Shown here: positions 1-7,919 of the stretch, piece by piece | How the letters are laid out: each line of letters opens with the position of its first letter | Position numbering within the stretch: the first letter of the stretch is position 1 | Source of the DNA: Tateyamaria omphalii | GTDB taxonomy: Bacteria; Pseudomonadota; Alphaproteobacteria; Rhodobacterales; Rhodobacteraceae | NCBI RefSeq assembly: GCF_014651375.1 | Contig: NZ_BMWT01000014.1 | Location: 1-39,485, forward strand | DNA: 39,485 bases | Direction of reading: 5' to 3' | Made by a program: the position numbers and the translations under genes | The notes under the pieces: model-generated | Database searches by the model: none | Told to the model about the DNA's origin: nothing | Seen by the model: only the letters and a program-made list of their open reading frames with translations

Positions 1-34
1 AAAAAAAACTGGACAGGAAAGACGCACTGGCCGC
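1..34. repeat. Terminal redundancy showing a circular molecule
   Basis: The first 34 bases are identical to the last 34 bases of the window (39452-39485). The overlap lies inside an open reading frame that is in frame across the join and encodes a complete H-NS-type protein. This is what an assembler leaves when a circular molecule is linearised, so the window is probably a whole plasmid of about 39,451 bp. A true biological direct repeat is less likely because the reading frame continues perfectly. Confidence 0.9.
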
Positions 35-242
35 GGCGCAGAAAGCGGCTGGTGAGTTTGGTTTTGCCCTAGATGAATTGGTCGGGAAGGGTGGAAAAGG
101 AAAAACGAAGGCGAGCGCAGCGCCAAAGTATTGCAGCCCTGATGATCCCTCCAAGACTTGGACGGGGAAAGGCCGGCAACCGGACTGGTTCAAAGCTGCG
201 GTTGCGTCGGGCATCTCTGAGGATAACCTTCTGGTCAATTAA
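1..242 (+). CDS. H-NS family nucleoid protein, 3' part (joined with 39373-39485)
   Basis: This is the C-terminal part of a 106-residue protein whose first codons lie at 39373-39485; the frame runs on from base 3 and ends at the TAA at 240-242. The C-terminal domain carries the H-NS DNA-binding signature: a TWTGKGRQPDW stretch at about residues 79-89 of the joined protein, after the usual YCSPDDPS lead-in. H-NS relatives bind AT-rich DNA and silence it. Plasmid copies are known to hide newly arrived plasmids from host regulation; that role here is inference. The length matches short alphaproteobacterial H-NS proteins. The gene stands alone between the T4SS terminator and the 0.5-2 kb cargo segment. 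Confidence 0.9.
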   Translation, partial: KKLDRKDALAAAQKAAGEFGFALDELVGKGGKGKTKASAAPKYCSPDDPSKTWTGKGRQPDWFKAAVASGISEDNLLVN

Positions 243-471
243 GCCGACTGTTTGGCGGCAGTCAGTAAGTCATTTTGCTTGAGTCCATCGCGGTACGGGG
301 CGAAATGATACCCTGAGGGCTTTCGACTAAGCAGACCTTGATCCTTCGCGCGGCGGATTCAACGATTGAGCCCAGACTCGCCGATGCTGCGGAGCGTGCG
401 AATGACTGCGTATATCCCTTGACCTTGAGCAGAAAATAGGATGCCTTTGGTGGCTGAACCGAGAAACTGTA

Positions 472-1323
472 TTGGTCAAAGGCCGGGTTCGAAAATTGAA
501 CGATACATATACAATCAATGCTGTCTTAATGGTTCTAGCAACCATCTCTGCTTTTCTTGGTGTTCAATTTTGGAAGAAGGAAAATAAACGTATTGCAATC
601 CTTCCATTACTCCTTTCAATGGCAATGGTGGTTTCCGTGCCGGTGTATGAATCGTACACGGGGAACTCTGTCGCAGAGCTATGGAAGCGCTCGATTGGTG
701 ATCCCATAGTACGTTTTATTGGACGAGAGCCATCAATTAGCACAGGTGATCCTTCGACGCTTCGATTATCTGATCGTCGCGAGCGGCCGAACTCTGATTG
801 GCGTGTGGCGCTAAATCCGCCCAGTCAGGACCGGCATGTTGGTAATTCGATCTTTCGCCTGAACGCAGATGGAAGTTACGGTTTTGTTTGCGGCCCCCAT
901 GCCGGGAGTTTTCTGTTTATTCTTGCGAGACAAGCAAGGTCATTCGACAGCTTTATAACCGGTGTAGGCTTGGACGAAGGAGCGCAATATGAAGCTACTT
1001 TTAGGTTTCAAGATGGAACAACAATTGGCATGGACTTGACCTATCATAGCACCACTACCGATACAGTGGCATTCCAAACTAGCACGGTTGTCGTCGGTAT
1101 GATGACAGATCGAAATAGTTTCGCGTTTGATGCACTTGTTGATTTAGCTTTGCTTCAGGAAAGAGATTTTAAGTTAAATCTGCAGCGCAATGGATCATTT
1201 TGGGAGAGCGCAACCGTGGATATGAACGGAGGAAGGGAGGCTTGGGTTTTGGCCAACACTGACAAGACCTTAGGCGTTCCGCCATCGGATCATCGCTCTG
1301 AGCAGTGCAAACGTTTTCACTAG
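472..1323 (+). CDS. Hypothetical membrane protein (283 aa)
   Basis: I do not recognise this protein. It has two hydrophobic segments near the N-terminus (about residues 16-36 and 42-60) and then a soluble domain of about 200 residues rich in beta-type sequence. The TTG at 472 is used because the first ATG (529) would cut into the first membrane segment. No good Shine-Dalgarno sequence is visible for either start, so the start is uncertain. The region looks more AT-rich than the transfer genes, which suits recently acquired cargo. It may be functionally linked to the next gene, which has the same shape (short membrane anchor, soluble domain). Confidence 0.55.
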   Translation: MVKGRVRKLNDTYTINAVLMVLATISAFLGVQFWKKENKRIAILPLLLSMAMVVSVPVYESYTGNSVAELWKRSIGDPIVRFIGREPSISTGDPSTLRLSDRRERPNSDWRVALNPPSQDRHVGNSIFRLNADGSYGFVCGPHAGSFLFILARQARSFDSFITGVGLDEGAQYEATFRFQDGTTIGMDLTYHSTTTDTVAFQTSTVVVGMMTDRNSFAFDALVDLALLQERDFKLNLQRNGSFWESATVDMNGGREAWVLANTDKTLGVPPSDHRSEQCKRFH

Positions 1324-1562
1324 TTCGGGCTTTCATGGCAAAAAACCGAGGTTCTTCCATCTGGGTCGGTTGATAGCAGCCATTCGTTCACAGTAAGCGA
1401 AGGAGCAAATCGTCCCGCATCCGCGTCGTCCGTTGGGCACACGGCGAAGGCACGCTATCAAATGGGTAGACTTTGCAAGAACTCCGCGTGATAAATAATC
1501 AAACAAGGTCAGCATTACTGTCTTATTTAACATAACCTAGATTATACGTGAGTGAGTAGAGC

Positions 1563-2102
1563 ATGAAATTCCTGCCCTCTAAGTTGCAAAACCGAGTTGG
1601 TAGAGCGATTTCTTTCTTTCAATCTGTCAACGTGCAAGCGTTCCTGCGTGATGAGGTAGTGGCAATCGCCGCGTTAGTAGTTTCGATTATAGCCTTAGTG
1701 ATAGCCTGGCCGACGCCAGAAAGGAGCGAACTGGTTGTGCGATTTGATAAACTGATAGCGGCGGGTGTAGACGTTCGGGCCGGAGAACACAGGCACACAG
1801 TACAGGTCGTTTTTACGAATGAAGGTAGCTTGCACCTGGTAGCCGGGCGGGAGTTGACGTGCTGGTTGGACGTAGAGGATGGCCCGAGCAACCAACATAA
1901 GATAAGGATCGGTGGCGTGCGCTTCATAGCCCCTGAAACATCCAGAGCCGTCAAATTTTCTCTTCCTAAGGATGCTAATCCTGCACGTGGTGCAGTAACG
2001 TTTTGCAAAATCGATTACTCAGATTCAGAGGGCGACCGGCACGCTGTTTTCGGGCTTGATCGAGATCAGGTTTATCACAACCTTCACAGGCCAATTGAAT
2101 AA
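1563..2102 (+). CDS. Hypothetical single-pass membrane protein (179 aa)
   Basis: Unrecognised. A hydrophobic segment at about residues 31-50 (VVAIAALVVSIIALVIAW) follows a basic, amphipathic N-terminus; the remaining 130 residues are soluble and probably extracytoplasmic. A beta-rich pattern (VVRFDKL, HTVQVVFTNEGSL, ELTCWLDV) suggests a small immunoglobulin-like or carbohydrate-binding type fold, but no family is clear. An AT-rich stretch at about 1490-1550 precedes it and could hold its promoter. It lies in the same orientation as the 283-aa membrane protein, 240 bp upstream. No catalytic motif is visible. Confidence 0.6.
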   Translation: MKFLPSKLQNRVGRAISFFQSVNVQAFLRDEVVAIAALVVSIIALVIAWPTPERSELVVRFDKLIAAGVDVRAGEHRHTVQVVFTNEGSLHLVAGRELTCWLDVEDGPSNQHKIRIGGVRFIAPETSRAVKFSLPKDANPARGAVTFCKIDYSDSEGDRHAVFGLDRDQVYHNLHRPIE

Positions 2103-2167
2103 AGTGTGTATGTTGTAGGAAATGGAACAAATATCCCACGTTCTGGTAATTGATTGAGCCGTTTGCC

Positions 2168-2383
2168 ATGCGCGCCTGGGACTATCCGAAAGATCGTGTC
2201 GTCATCGTCTGCACGCAGTGCAGGAGGCGGGGCGAATACTCAAAAGAGCGGTTTTTGGAACTGGTTGGACGAGATACCGCGTTGCCTGACGCGTTGCGGA
2301 TCATCGCAGAATCATGTCCGAAGTCTGGAAAGGACGGCAACATTCTGCATGACCGATGCAAGGCGCATTACCAAGGGCTTTAA
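2168..2383 (+). CDS. Small zinc-ribbon-like protein (about 71 aa)
   Basis: A small protein starting MRAWDYPKDRVVIVCTQC. It has a CxxC pair (CTQC) and two later cysteines (ESC, DRC) that could complete a four-cysteine zinc site. Similar short proteins occur on Rhodobacteraceae plasmids and phages, usually without an assigned function (family memory, not checked). I use the ATG at 2168; an in-frame TTG at 2150 would add six residues. It converges with the relaxase operon, its stop lying 26 bp before the end of the small minus-strand membrane protein. A nucleic-acid-binding role is possible but not shown. Confidence 0.6.
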   Translation: MRAWDYPKDRVVIVCTQCRRRGEYSKERFLELVGRDTALPDALRIIAESCPKSGKDGNILHDRCKAHYQGL

Positions 2384-2409
2384 AGCAATCTCATGCGTGG
2401 TGCCGCTCT

Positions 2410-2685
2410 TCAATCGACGTGTTCTTTCGTTCGTGTCTTGAACGAAATTTGTAACCATCCAGCCGCTATGATGCAGCTTGCCCCAGCAATAGAACAGATG
2501 GCAGCAAGTGGTATGAAAAGGCCCTGCAAGGCCATGGACGCAAATATCAAAACAGCGCCTACCACCAGAATGGCATTCGTTTTTGAAGCCAGCTCGGCCC
2601 TGTTACGGACCAATTTAGCCAAGATGAAAGATGCAATAGGACGACGAACGAAAGTCGATAGAAACTGGAAATCTACGAATCTCAT
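2410..2685 (-). CDS. Small membrane protein coupled to the relaxase gene (91 aa)
   Basis: The start codon overlaps the relaxase stop codon in an ATGA arrangement (2682-2685), which points to translational coupling and supports a real gene. Two hydrophobic stretches, about residues 39-56 and 58-80, indicate a hairpin-like inner-membrane protein; both ends are basic. No known family is recognised. As the last gene of the VirD1-VirD2 operon it may act in DNA transfer, for example in docking the relaxosome or in entry exclusion, but this rests only on position. Confidence 0.7.
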   Translation of the reverse strand: MRFVDFQFLSTFVRRPIASFILAKLVRNRAELASKTNAILVVGAVLIFASMALQGLFIPLAAICSIAGASCIIAAGWLQISFKTRTKEHVD

Positions 2686-4976
2686 CCGTCGTCCCCTAGC
2701 CCCCTGCCCCGCTCTTGGCCGCGTGTGAACTGCGCAGCGATGGCCCGCTCGTTCTCGGCAAAACGCTGCTCCGCCTCATGCGAGAGCGTTACGCCTTCAC
2801 GACGCAACTCAACCTCATAAGCTGAGGTGATCTGGCGGGCGAATGTCTCGTCGTCGGTCAGATTGCGCAGACCCTCGATGTTGCCCTCGCGCAGCAAGGC
2901 TTGCTCGGCGGGCGTGATGTTTTCGCGGACCAGACGCACCAGCTCGGCGCGTTCTTCATCAGACCGGGTGACAACGCGCTCTGTGCTGCTGCGCTCAGCA
3001 TACTTAGCCAAAGCATCCCGCGCCGTACGCTCAGCAATCAAGTCACGTTCCAGCACTGTTGCGCGTTCTTCGGGCCGCAAGTATCCTTGTGGGCCGCGAA
3101 TAATATCCGTCGCGTCGTCCCAGGCTTTGGACGCAATGACCGCATGAACCGGGGAACGATCCGCAAAACTGGTGAAGGATGCCGCTGCTCGTTCCGTCTG
3201 CAACCGGCCGCTTTCGCGGGCGCTCGCGTCGTCAGAATATCCGTAGTTGAAATCCGTCCCACGGAATTGCTCCTGTAACGCAGCGAAGTCTTGCCAATCG
3301 GTGTTGGAAAACTCCTCGGGCAATGGCTGACCTATCGTCGCCTCAAATTCCTTATTGATGTCGGACACTGTGTCGACAATGGCAGCACGGTTTTGGTCAA
3401 TCCAGACATCGGGTGCACCGTTCTCACGGTAGAAAGCAACGACATCTTCAACGGTCGCAGGCTGGTTCTCCCTAATCGTTGCCAGGTCAAAATCTTCATC
3501 AAGATGCGGCAGATATCGAATGACCTGCGCATCCACCAGAACACTGCGCATTTCACCATATGCTTCTGTCAGCCTATCAAGACCGCGTTGACGATCCGCC
3601 GGGTTGTCCAAGTTGAGCCCGTCATATGCGGCTACCTTTTCTAAGTCGTCTCGGATCCATTGCTGTTCGAGATTGCGGCTCGCTGCACCTGTCTCAATCC
3701 GAGCGGCAACCGCATCGCCGGAAAGTCCAAAGTCGCGTTCAAAAAGATACATGGCGTTTTGCAGGCGGCCTTCTTGCAACCGCTCTGGATGCTCACCCGG
3801 CCCGTGCATGTAGATCGAGTTGCTGTCCGGCGCGGTGTGCAGATCCTTCGCAAACGGCGCTGTGCTGCTCAACTGCGTAAAGTCCCGCATGATGTCGTCC
3901 AACTCACGCTCGGCCTCTGCACGCGCTGCCGCATCTCGGCTGTCCAACGTGGACATCGCGCTACTCAACGCATCTTGAAACAGCGACTTTGTTGCTTCGA
4001 ACTTTTCGATCTCTTCAGCGTTTAGTGCGGGCATATCCGTGTTCACTCCATCATTGTCCAAAACTTGCGATATCCGGTCATACGCATCCGCGAGCCGGTC
4101 GATGTCAGCATTGACGGCAATCACCGCCAAAGCCTCGTAACCTATGCGAGCATATTCTACTAAATCCTGTTGATATTCTAGGTCTACGCCGGTGCGCGGG
4201 CGCTGTTGAGGGGCCCTATTTTCAAGCTGCGCGGCCAGTTGCTCACTATACTCAGGCTGCCGGTCTGTGATCCCACGCTCAAAGCGGAAAGACGGGTCCA
4301 GATCGAGGTCATATTTGCGCCCATGCTCGGCCATGGCCTCGCGGAACCGCTCATAGCTAAGGTCTGTGCCAGACCGCAGATTGAACAAGGTTTTGTCCTC
4401 TGTGCGCCGATTCACGATGACATGGACATGCGGGTGGTGTTCTCGATCATCATGGATAGCCGCAACATAATCAAACGCCCTGCCCGGCTGGCCTAACAGC
4501 TCGTCCAGGACGTCCCGCGTTGTACTGTAGATCTGATCAATGCTGGCCGTCGCCGGATAGCTCAGGATCATATGCGAGGTGTTGCCGTTGCGGGTATTGT
4601 CCCACCACGACTGCGACCACCCCCGTATCACTTGGTTCATCACGGCTGGATCAACGGTCTGCCCGTCATTCCCAAGCCGCCCTGATGAATCCCAAAGACC
4701 AGCCAGCTTCTTGTCGTTGAAAATGTAATTCATCTGGCCGCGCAACCCGGCCCGCGTCTTGGTGCCTCCGCTCCGGATCAGCTTAAAAACGGCTGCGCCG
4801 TCCTTTGCGCCTACCCGGCTCATCCGCGCCACAGACGGACGCCGCGCCCCCCGTGCGATCTGGCGGGCAGACCGCACCGCCATGTCCACCTGTCGCGCCG
4901 TGCCAGCACTCTTGCGCTTCTTTCGTTCGAACAGAACACCAACAACCTGATCGACAGCGCTCGTAGAACTAACCAT
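2682..4976 (-). CDS. virD2: VirD2-like conjugative relaxase (764 aa)
   Basis: Relaxase of the MobP/VirD2 type that nicks oriT and stays covalently bound to the 5' end of the transferred strand. The N-terminal 230 residues hold the nuclease domain: a motif I tyrosine candidate in QMNYIFNDKK (about Y84) and the metal-binding histidine cluster HPHVHVIVNRR (about residues 181-191). Residues 250-764 are a long, highly charged, partly helical tail that would carry the T4SS translocation signal; it has no helicase motifs. The start codon lies inside the 3' end of the VirD1-like gene (8-bp overlap), so the two are translated together. VirD2 of Ti plasmids is shorter (about 450 aa). The matching nic motif lies just upstream of the operon at 5563-5571. 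Confidence 0.93.
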   Translation of the reverse strand: MVSSTSAVDQVVGVLFERKKRKSAGTARQVDMAVRSARQIARGARRPSVARMSRVGAKDGAAVFKLIRSGGTKTRAGLRGQMNYIFNDKKLAGLWDSSGRLGNDGQTVDPAVMNQVIRGWSQSWWDNTRNGNTSHMILSYPATASIDQIYSTTRDVLDELLGQPGRAFDYVAAIHDDREHHPHVHVIVNRRTEDKTLFNLRSGTDLSYERFREAMAEHGRKYDLDLDPSFRFERGITDRQPEYSEQLAAQLENRAPQQRPRTGVDLEYQQDLVEYARIGYEALAVIAVNADIDRLADAYDRISQVLDNDGVNTDMPALNAEEIEKFEATKSLFQDALSSAMSTLDSRDAAARAEAERELDDIMRDFTQLSSTAPFAKDLHTAPDSNSIYMHGPGEHPERLQEGRLQNAMYLFERDFGLSGDAVAARIETGAASRNLEQQWIRDDLEKVAAYDGLNLDNPADRQRGLDRLTEAYGEMRSVLVDAQVIRYLPHLDEDFDLATIRENQPATVEDVVAFYRENGAPDVWIDQNRAAIVDTVSDINKEFEATIGQPLPEEFSNTDWQDFAALQEQFRGTDFNYGYSDDASARESGRLQTERAAASFTSFADRSPVHAVIASKAWDDATDIIRGPQGYLRPEERATVLERDLIAERTARDALAKYAERSSTERVVTRSDEERAELVRLVRENITPAEQALLREGNIEGLRNLTDDETFARQITSAYEVELRREGVTLSHEAEQRFAENERAIAAQFTRGQERGRGLGDDG

Positions 4977-5526
4977 CCACGCCCCCTGCCCCAGATTGTT
5001 CCGGCTGCATCAAGGACACCAAACGCGCATTGCGAACCTGCGCGTTCTCCATCATCTGACGCACCCCAGCGAGTGCCTTCACCGCTTCAATCCGCGCCTC
5101 GTTCATGGCGTCGATCTGAGATTGATGCGGTTGAGGCTCCCCAATCTTGCGTCGAGACGCGGAAAGCTCCCGCGCGATCTGATTAAAATTACCGCTTAGC
5201 GCCACAAGATGGGTCTCGATCCGCGCCAAAAACGCCTCTTCCTCCGGCGTCGGAACCGGCATATCTGCCGCAATCCGCGCCAACCGACGCAGAAAAGCGC
5301 TCCGGTTTTTGACACCGCTGCGGTCAACGGCGCGATCCAACCCGGCCAATTCTGCGTCCGTCAGGCGTAAATTGACCACCGCGTGCGCAGCCCGACCGCC
5401 TTTTCTGGGCGCGTCTCGGCCCAGCTCGCGGTAGATCGTAGACCGTGAAACCCCGAGTGATTTTGCAATCTGGGCGACGGTTTCACCGTCTTCCACCCGG
5501 TTGCGAATATCAGTCTGTCGGTTCAA
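4969..5526 (-). CDS. VirD1/MobC-like relaxosome accessory protein (185 aa)
   Basis: Relaxosome accessory protein that binds oriT and helps the relaxase reach its nick site. Residues 10-35 form a resolvase-type helix-turn-helix (VAQIAKSLGVSRSTIYREL). Next comes a ribbon-helix-helix-like segment (VNLRLTDAELAGLDRAV) and a MobC-type motif LSGNFNQIARELS near residue 130. The open frame extends far upstream to 5799, but I place the start at the TTG at 5526: an AGGAG Shine-Dalgarno lies 8 nt upstream, the recognisable protein begins there, and the longer version would translate straight through the oriT nic region. Operon with the relaxase (8-bp overlap). Its repeats near oriT may also serve as its operator. 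Confidence 0.85.
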   Translation of the reverse strand: MNRQTDIRNRVEDGETVAQIAKSLGVSRSTIYRELGRDAPRKGGRAAHAVVNLRLTDAELAGLDRAVDRSGVKNRSAFLRRLARIAADMPVPTPEEEAFLARIETHLVALSGNFNQIARELSASRRKIGEPQPHQSQIDAMNEARIEAVKALAGVRQMMENAQVRNARLVSLMQPEQSGAGGVDG

Positions 5527-5660
5527 GAAAACGGCTCCTGACACATTTGTATTACAAAGCACATATCCTGCAATACCAACACTAGCAGAATTTACTTCCA
5601 CTGAGAAGTGGTCGTGCAGTAAATTCGGTACGCGTACCGTGTTGGACAATTTCATGGCCG
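5527..5660. other. oriT: Origin of transfer (oriT), VirD2/RP4-type
   Basis: Non-coding region directly upstream of the VirD1-VirD2 operon. It contains a perfect inverted repeat TTTGTA-T-TACAAA (5546-5558), the nic core CATATCCTG/CAATA with predicted cleavage between 5570 and 5571 on the plus strand, a nested stem (TTTACT 5591-5596 with AGTAAA 5618-5623, enclosing CCACT/AGTGG at 5598-5611) and a perfect 14-bp palindrome CGGTACGCGTACCG (5626-5639). TATCCTG/C is the known core of IncP oriT and Ti border nic sites. The layout of inverted repeat then nic fits that class. The plus strand with its 5' end at 5571 would be transferred, so the 6-21 kb side leads. Confidence 0.8.
5563..5571 (+). promoter_or_regulatory. 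Predicted relaxase nic site
   Basis: ATATCCTG followed by C matches the conserved nic core of VirD2/TraI(RP4)-type relaxases (TATCCTG/C). It lies 4 nt after the 13-bp inverted repeat and within 50 bp of the relaxosome operon. Cleavage is expected after G5570. Confidence 0.75.
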
Positions 5661-5882
5661 AAGCACCCGAGGTGCGAAGGCATTGGAACCCAGACTGTGC
5701 CAAAGGCACTCCTTGCCGTGAGAACGCTTGCGGTCGCAGCGGCGATTTAAGGGGGGCTACAAGCCGGTAACGCGGATTTGGCAACCCTACCCTGTCCAAT
5801 GCAGTTCATCGCGCTCTGAGCCGCGTTTTGCCGACCAGCGCCACCATTTGGCCCATGACCATGCTGCCATGCTGACTTGTCA

Positions 5883-6195
5883 GTCAGTGCGCCGCATCGG
5901 TCAATGCGCCGCGTTGGTCAATGCGCCGTACCCGTCTGACCGGCGTATAGGTCGCTGTGCCGCATTGGTCAAAGCGGCATATGTGTCAGTATGGCGAATG
6001 AGCCATTGCGCCCCTTAAGGCAGTATGCCAATGCGCCATTGCGCCGTTACAGTCATTGTGCCACATACGGCACAGCGGCCAATACGTCAGTGCGCCGCAT
6101 TGACCGTGAGGGTAAAGTGCCATTACGGTCAACGTGCCACATAAGGCAGAGTGCCCATACTGTCAGGCAGGTACATTTGGCAGGAAGTATCGAGG
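5883..6195 (+). repeat. Array of about eighteen 17-bp iterons (probable centromere or ParA/VirC site)
   Basis: Degenerate direct repeats with consensus near GTCAnTGnGCCnCATnn recur every 17 bp, with starts at about 5883, 5900, 5917, 5934, 5951, 5968, 5985, 6002, 6019, 6035, 6052, 6069, 6086, 6112, 6128, 6145, 6162 and 6179. One unit is 16 bp and one is interrupted (about 6103-6111). The array ends 9 bp before the start of the ParA-like gene. In type Ib partition loci the centromere is an iteron array upstream of a small ParA and its ribbon-helix-helix partner, so this is the probable centromere and operator. An overdrive-like function next to oriT is the alternative. I see no gene in the 220 bp between oriT and the array. 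Confidence 0.85.
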
Positions 6196-6204
6196 ATATC
6201 GACA

Positions 6205-6912
6205 ATGACGACTTTAATAACATTCGCCAGCCTGAAAGGCGGCGTTGGCAAAACAACCCATGCTGTCGCCCTTGCCGCAGGTCTTTTGGACATGGGCAAG
6301 ACAGTCAGGTTTCTGGAAACGGATGAACAAGGCAGCGCGGGAGCATGGGCCGACGACGTGGCACAGGCGCACGAAAATCTCGATTCAGTCTACATTTCCC
6401 TCAAAGCCAATGACTTTGCCGAAGCACAAGACGCCATAGCGGAAAATGCAGAGGGACCAGATTTCACAATTGTTGACACAGCAGGGAACGCCAACGCAGC
6501 AACGCTAGCATCCATGTATCTGGCCGATTTGGTTCTTGTCCCATTTGCCTTGCGGGAATGGGACCTCGATGGACTGGACCGACTACATGCAACGTACAAA
6601 CAAATGTTCGAACGCTTCGAAGAGGACAACCCCGAAACGATGGTCGCTTTGTACCGACGCGGGGTCAGCTTCATAAGCAAACACGACCAAGAAAAACTGC
6701 AGGGTCTAAGCCAAGAATATGTCGTACGTGCAGGGTTATTGGACACGCCCAGCATACCAAAGTGGATTTCGAACAACCGCACGCCGGCACAATTGAGAGA
6801 AGGTTTGGCACCAGTCGTCGGCTCAGATCCACTCAACGACAAGACCCTCCAAAAAGCTGACGGTCACATAAAAGCCTTCACATCCACTATTCTGGAGATG
6901 TTCAATGCGTAA
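6205..6912 (+). CDS. ParA-family ATPase (type Ib partition or VirC1-like), 235 aa
   Basis: Deviant Walker A ATPase: LITFASLKGGVGKTTHAVAL at residues 4-23 with both signature lysines, then LETDEQGSAGAW (Walker A' region) and FTIVDTAGN (Walker B). It has no N-terminal DNA-binding extension, which marks the short ParA/ParF type rather than P1-type ParA. Start ATG at 6205 with GAGG about 9 nt upstream. The next gene overlaps it by 8 bp and looks like the DNA-binding partner; the iteron array lies directly upstream. Together this resembles a type Ib partition cassette. The position beside oriT and the overall sequence also recall VirC1 of Ti plasmids, a ParA relative that promotes relaxosome assembly. 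No other partition ATPase is present. Confidence 0.88.
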   Translation: MTTLITFASLKGGVGKTTHAVALAAGLLDMGKTVRFLETDEQGSAGAWADDVAQAHENLDSVYISLKANDFAEAQDAIAENAEGPDFTIVDTAGNANAATLASMYLADLVLVPFALREWDLDGLDRLHATYKQMFERFEEDNPETMVALYRRGVSFISKHDQEKLQGLSQEYVVRAGLLDTPSIPKWISNNRTPAQLREGLAPVVGSDPLNDKTLQKADGHIKAFTSTILEMFNA

Positions 6913-7261
6913 AAGAAAAGAACTCGGCCCAGGAGCAGAGCGTCAGATGACCACTGCCTTTGAGGCATTGGACAACACCGAAAAACGGGTAGTTGAACCG
7001 GCTGAGCCTGTAACACAGACAACACCCACACCCACCAAGGCATCAAAAGCCGCGCCCAAAGCAAAAAATGGCCCTGCAAAAGTCCCGATGCGTTTAACTC
7101 TGAAAATCAACGCGGCTAACATTGCGCTCTTGGAACAAAAAGTCCGTGACGCCAACGATTTACTTGGGATCGAGACAACGCCCGTTGATGTTCTCAGAAA
7201 CCTGATTGAAAGCAATCAAGACGTCATTTTTGATCAGTTGAAACCCAAAAAGGACACCTGA
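6905..7261 (+). CDS. Small DNA-binding partner of the ParA-like ATPase (118 aa)
   Basis: It starts at an ATG inside the last codons of the ParA-like gene (8-bp overlap). The N-terminal 55 residues are flexible, rich in Thr, Pro, Ala and Lys. The C-terminal part (VPMRLTLKINAANIALLEQKV, then a helix ending VLRNLIESN) has the beta-helix-helix layout of ribbon-helix-helix proteins. In type Ib partition loci such a protein (ParG-like) binds the upstream iterons and represses the operon; in the VirC model it would be a VirC2 counterpart. Which model applies cannot be settled from sequence. A terminator-like hairpin follows at 7297-7317. Confidence 0.75.
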   Translation: MRKRKELGPGAERQMTTAFEALDNTEKRVVEPAEPVTQTTPTPTKASKAAPKAKNGPAKVPMRLTLKINAANIALLEQKVRDANDLLGIETTPVDVLRNLIESNQDVIFDQLKPKKDT

Positions 7262-7296
7262 TCGTCCAACTCGCACATATTCAATACTCAATGGCA

Positions 7297-7322
7297 AAAC
7301 CGCGATACACGCGGTTTCATTT
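7297..7322 (+). terminator. Terminator of the ParA-like operon
   Basis: Perfect 8-bp stem AAACCGCG/CGCGGTTT with a 5-nt loop, 35 bp after the stop codon, followed by CATTT. The weak T-run makes the terminator modest. Confidence 0.6.
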
Positions 7323-7335
7323 AAGACATAGACAA

Positions 7336-7650
7336 CAGCCCTTCCGCTGCGCTCTAGGGCTGGTGACGATTATTCTGTTTATTGGTCCGCCCAACAGACC
7401 CGTCTTGGTCGGTCAACTCTTGCCCATCCACAAATAAGTCCCCTGATTTCCCCGGCCCCTTGGGCCTCCTCGCGCGACAAATCAGGGGACTTATTTGCGG
7501 CAAACATTTTCTTCGCAAATGTGGGCGGTTGACAGCCCAAGCCGCGCCCGTGGGTCGGGCTTTGCCCACCCACTCTGTCCTCCGGAAAACTGTGTTTTCC
7601 AGAGAAAAGAGGGGAAGGCACAGCCCATTGGCGGAAAGGGGGCAGGGGTC
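7336..7650 (+). repeat. Hairpin-rich leader module, copy 1 (plus orientation)
   Basis: Non-coding leader of the small-protein operon starting at 7683. It is homologous, in inverted orientation, to 20690-20990 in front of the DUF3768 gene. In order: stem CAGCCCT/AGGGCTG (7336-7342 with 7356-7362); a conserved GTCCGCCCAACAGACC block; a perfect 19-bp stem (7431-7449 with 7479-7497) around a 29-nt loop; a 6-bp stem ACATTT/AAATGT (7504-7509 with 7517-7522); TTGACA at 7529-7534; a GTGGG..CCCAC hairpin; GGAAAAC/GTTTTCC (7583-7599); then a conserved block ending near 7650. Stem sequences differ between copies while pairing is kept. No -10 sequence is obvious after TTGACA. Confidence 0.8.
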
Positions 7651-7682
7651 CCCAACCGTCGTACCAAAAGCGGAGATTTCAA

Positions 7683-7919
7683 ATGAAAGATGGCCTGTTT
7701 GTCCTAAAGGCTGAGTACCCGGACGGGGTGATCGTGTTGTTCTCGGCCGATAGGAAGGCGCTTCAAGATTTCGGGCTGGACCACCACCGCGCGGCTAACC
7801 CAAAACCGCGACTGAGCTTGATAACACCCAAAGGGCGGCGCGTTGCTGAAATGGATGAATGGTCGGTTGAGTGGACTGATCGACCTGTGCCCGCATCGAG
7901 CGAGGCCGAAAATGGGTGA
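7683..7919 (+). CDS. Hypothetical small protein (78 aa)
   Basis: First gene of a compact three-gene plus-strand operon (7683-8402), preceded by hairpin leader copy 1 and by GGAG about 8 nt before the ATG. The sequence (MKDGLFVLKAEYPDGVIVLFSADRK...) looks like a small mixed alpha/beta fold with no recognised motif, signal peptide or membrane segment. It overlaps the next gene by 8 bp. Its place near the start of the leading region would suit an early establishment or anti-defence role, but this is inferred from position only. Confidence 0.6.
   Translation: MKDGLFVLKAEYPDGVIVLFSADRKALQDFGLDHHRAANPKPRLSLITPKGRRVAEMDEWSVEWTDRPVPASSEAENG

Noticed and set aside
1324..1562. Coding sequence on the minus strand (1333-1533)
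   Set aside because: No ribosome site or recognisable domain; the composition looks like intergenic remnant sequence.
5527..5799. N-terminal extension of the VirD1-like protein
   Set aside because: The frame stays open but crosses the oriT repeats and nic motif. A ribosome site with TTG at 5526 marks the start of the recognisable protein.
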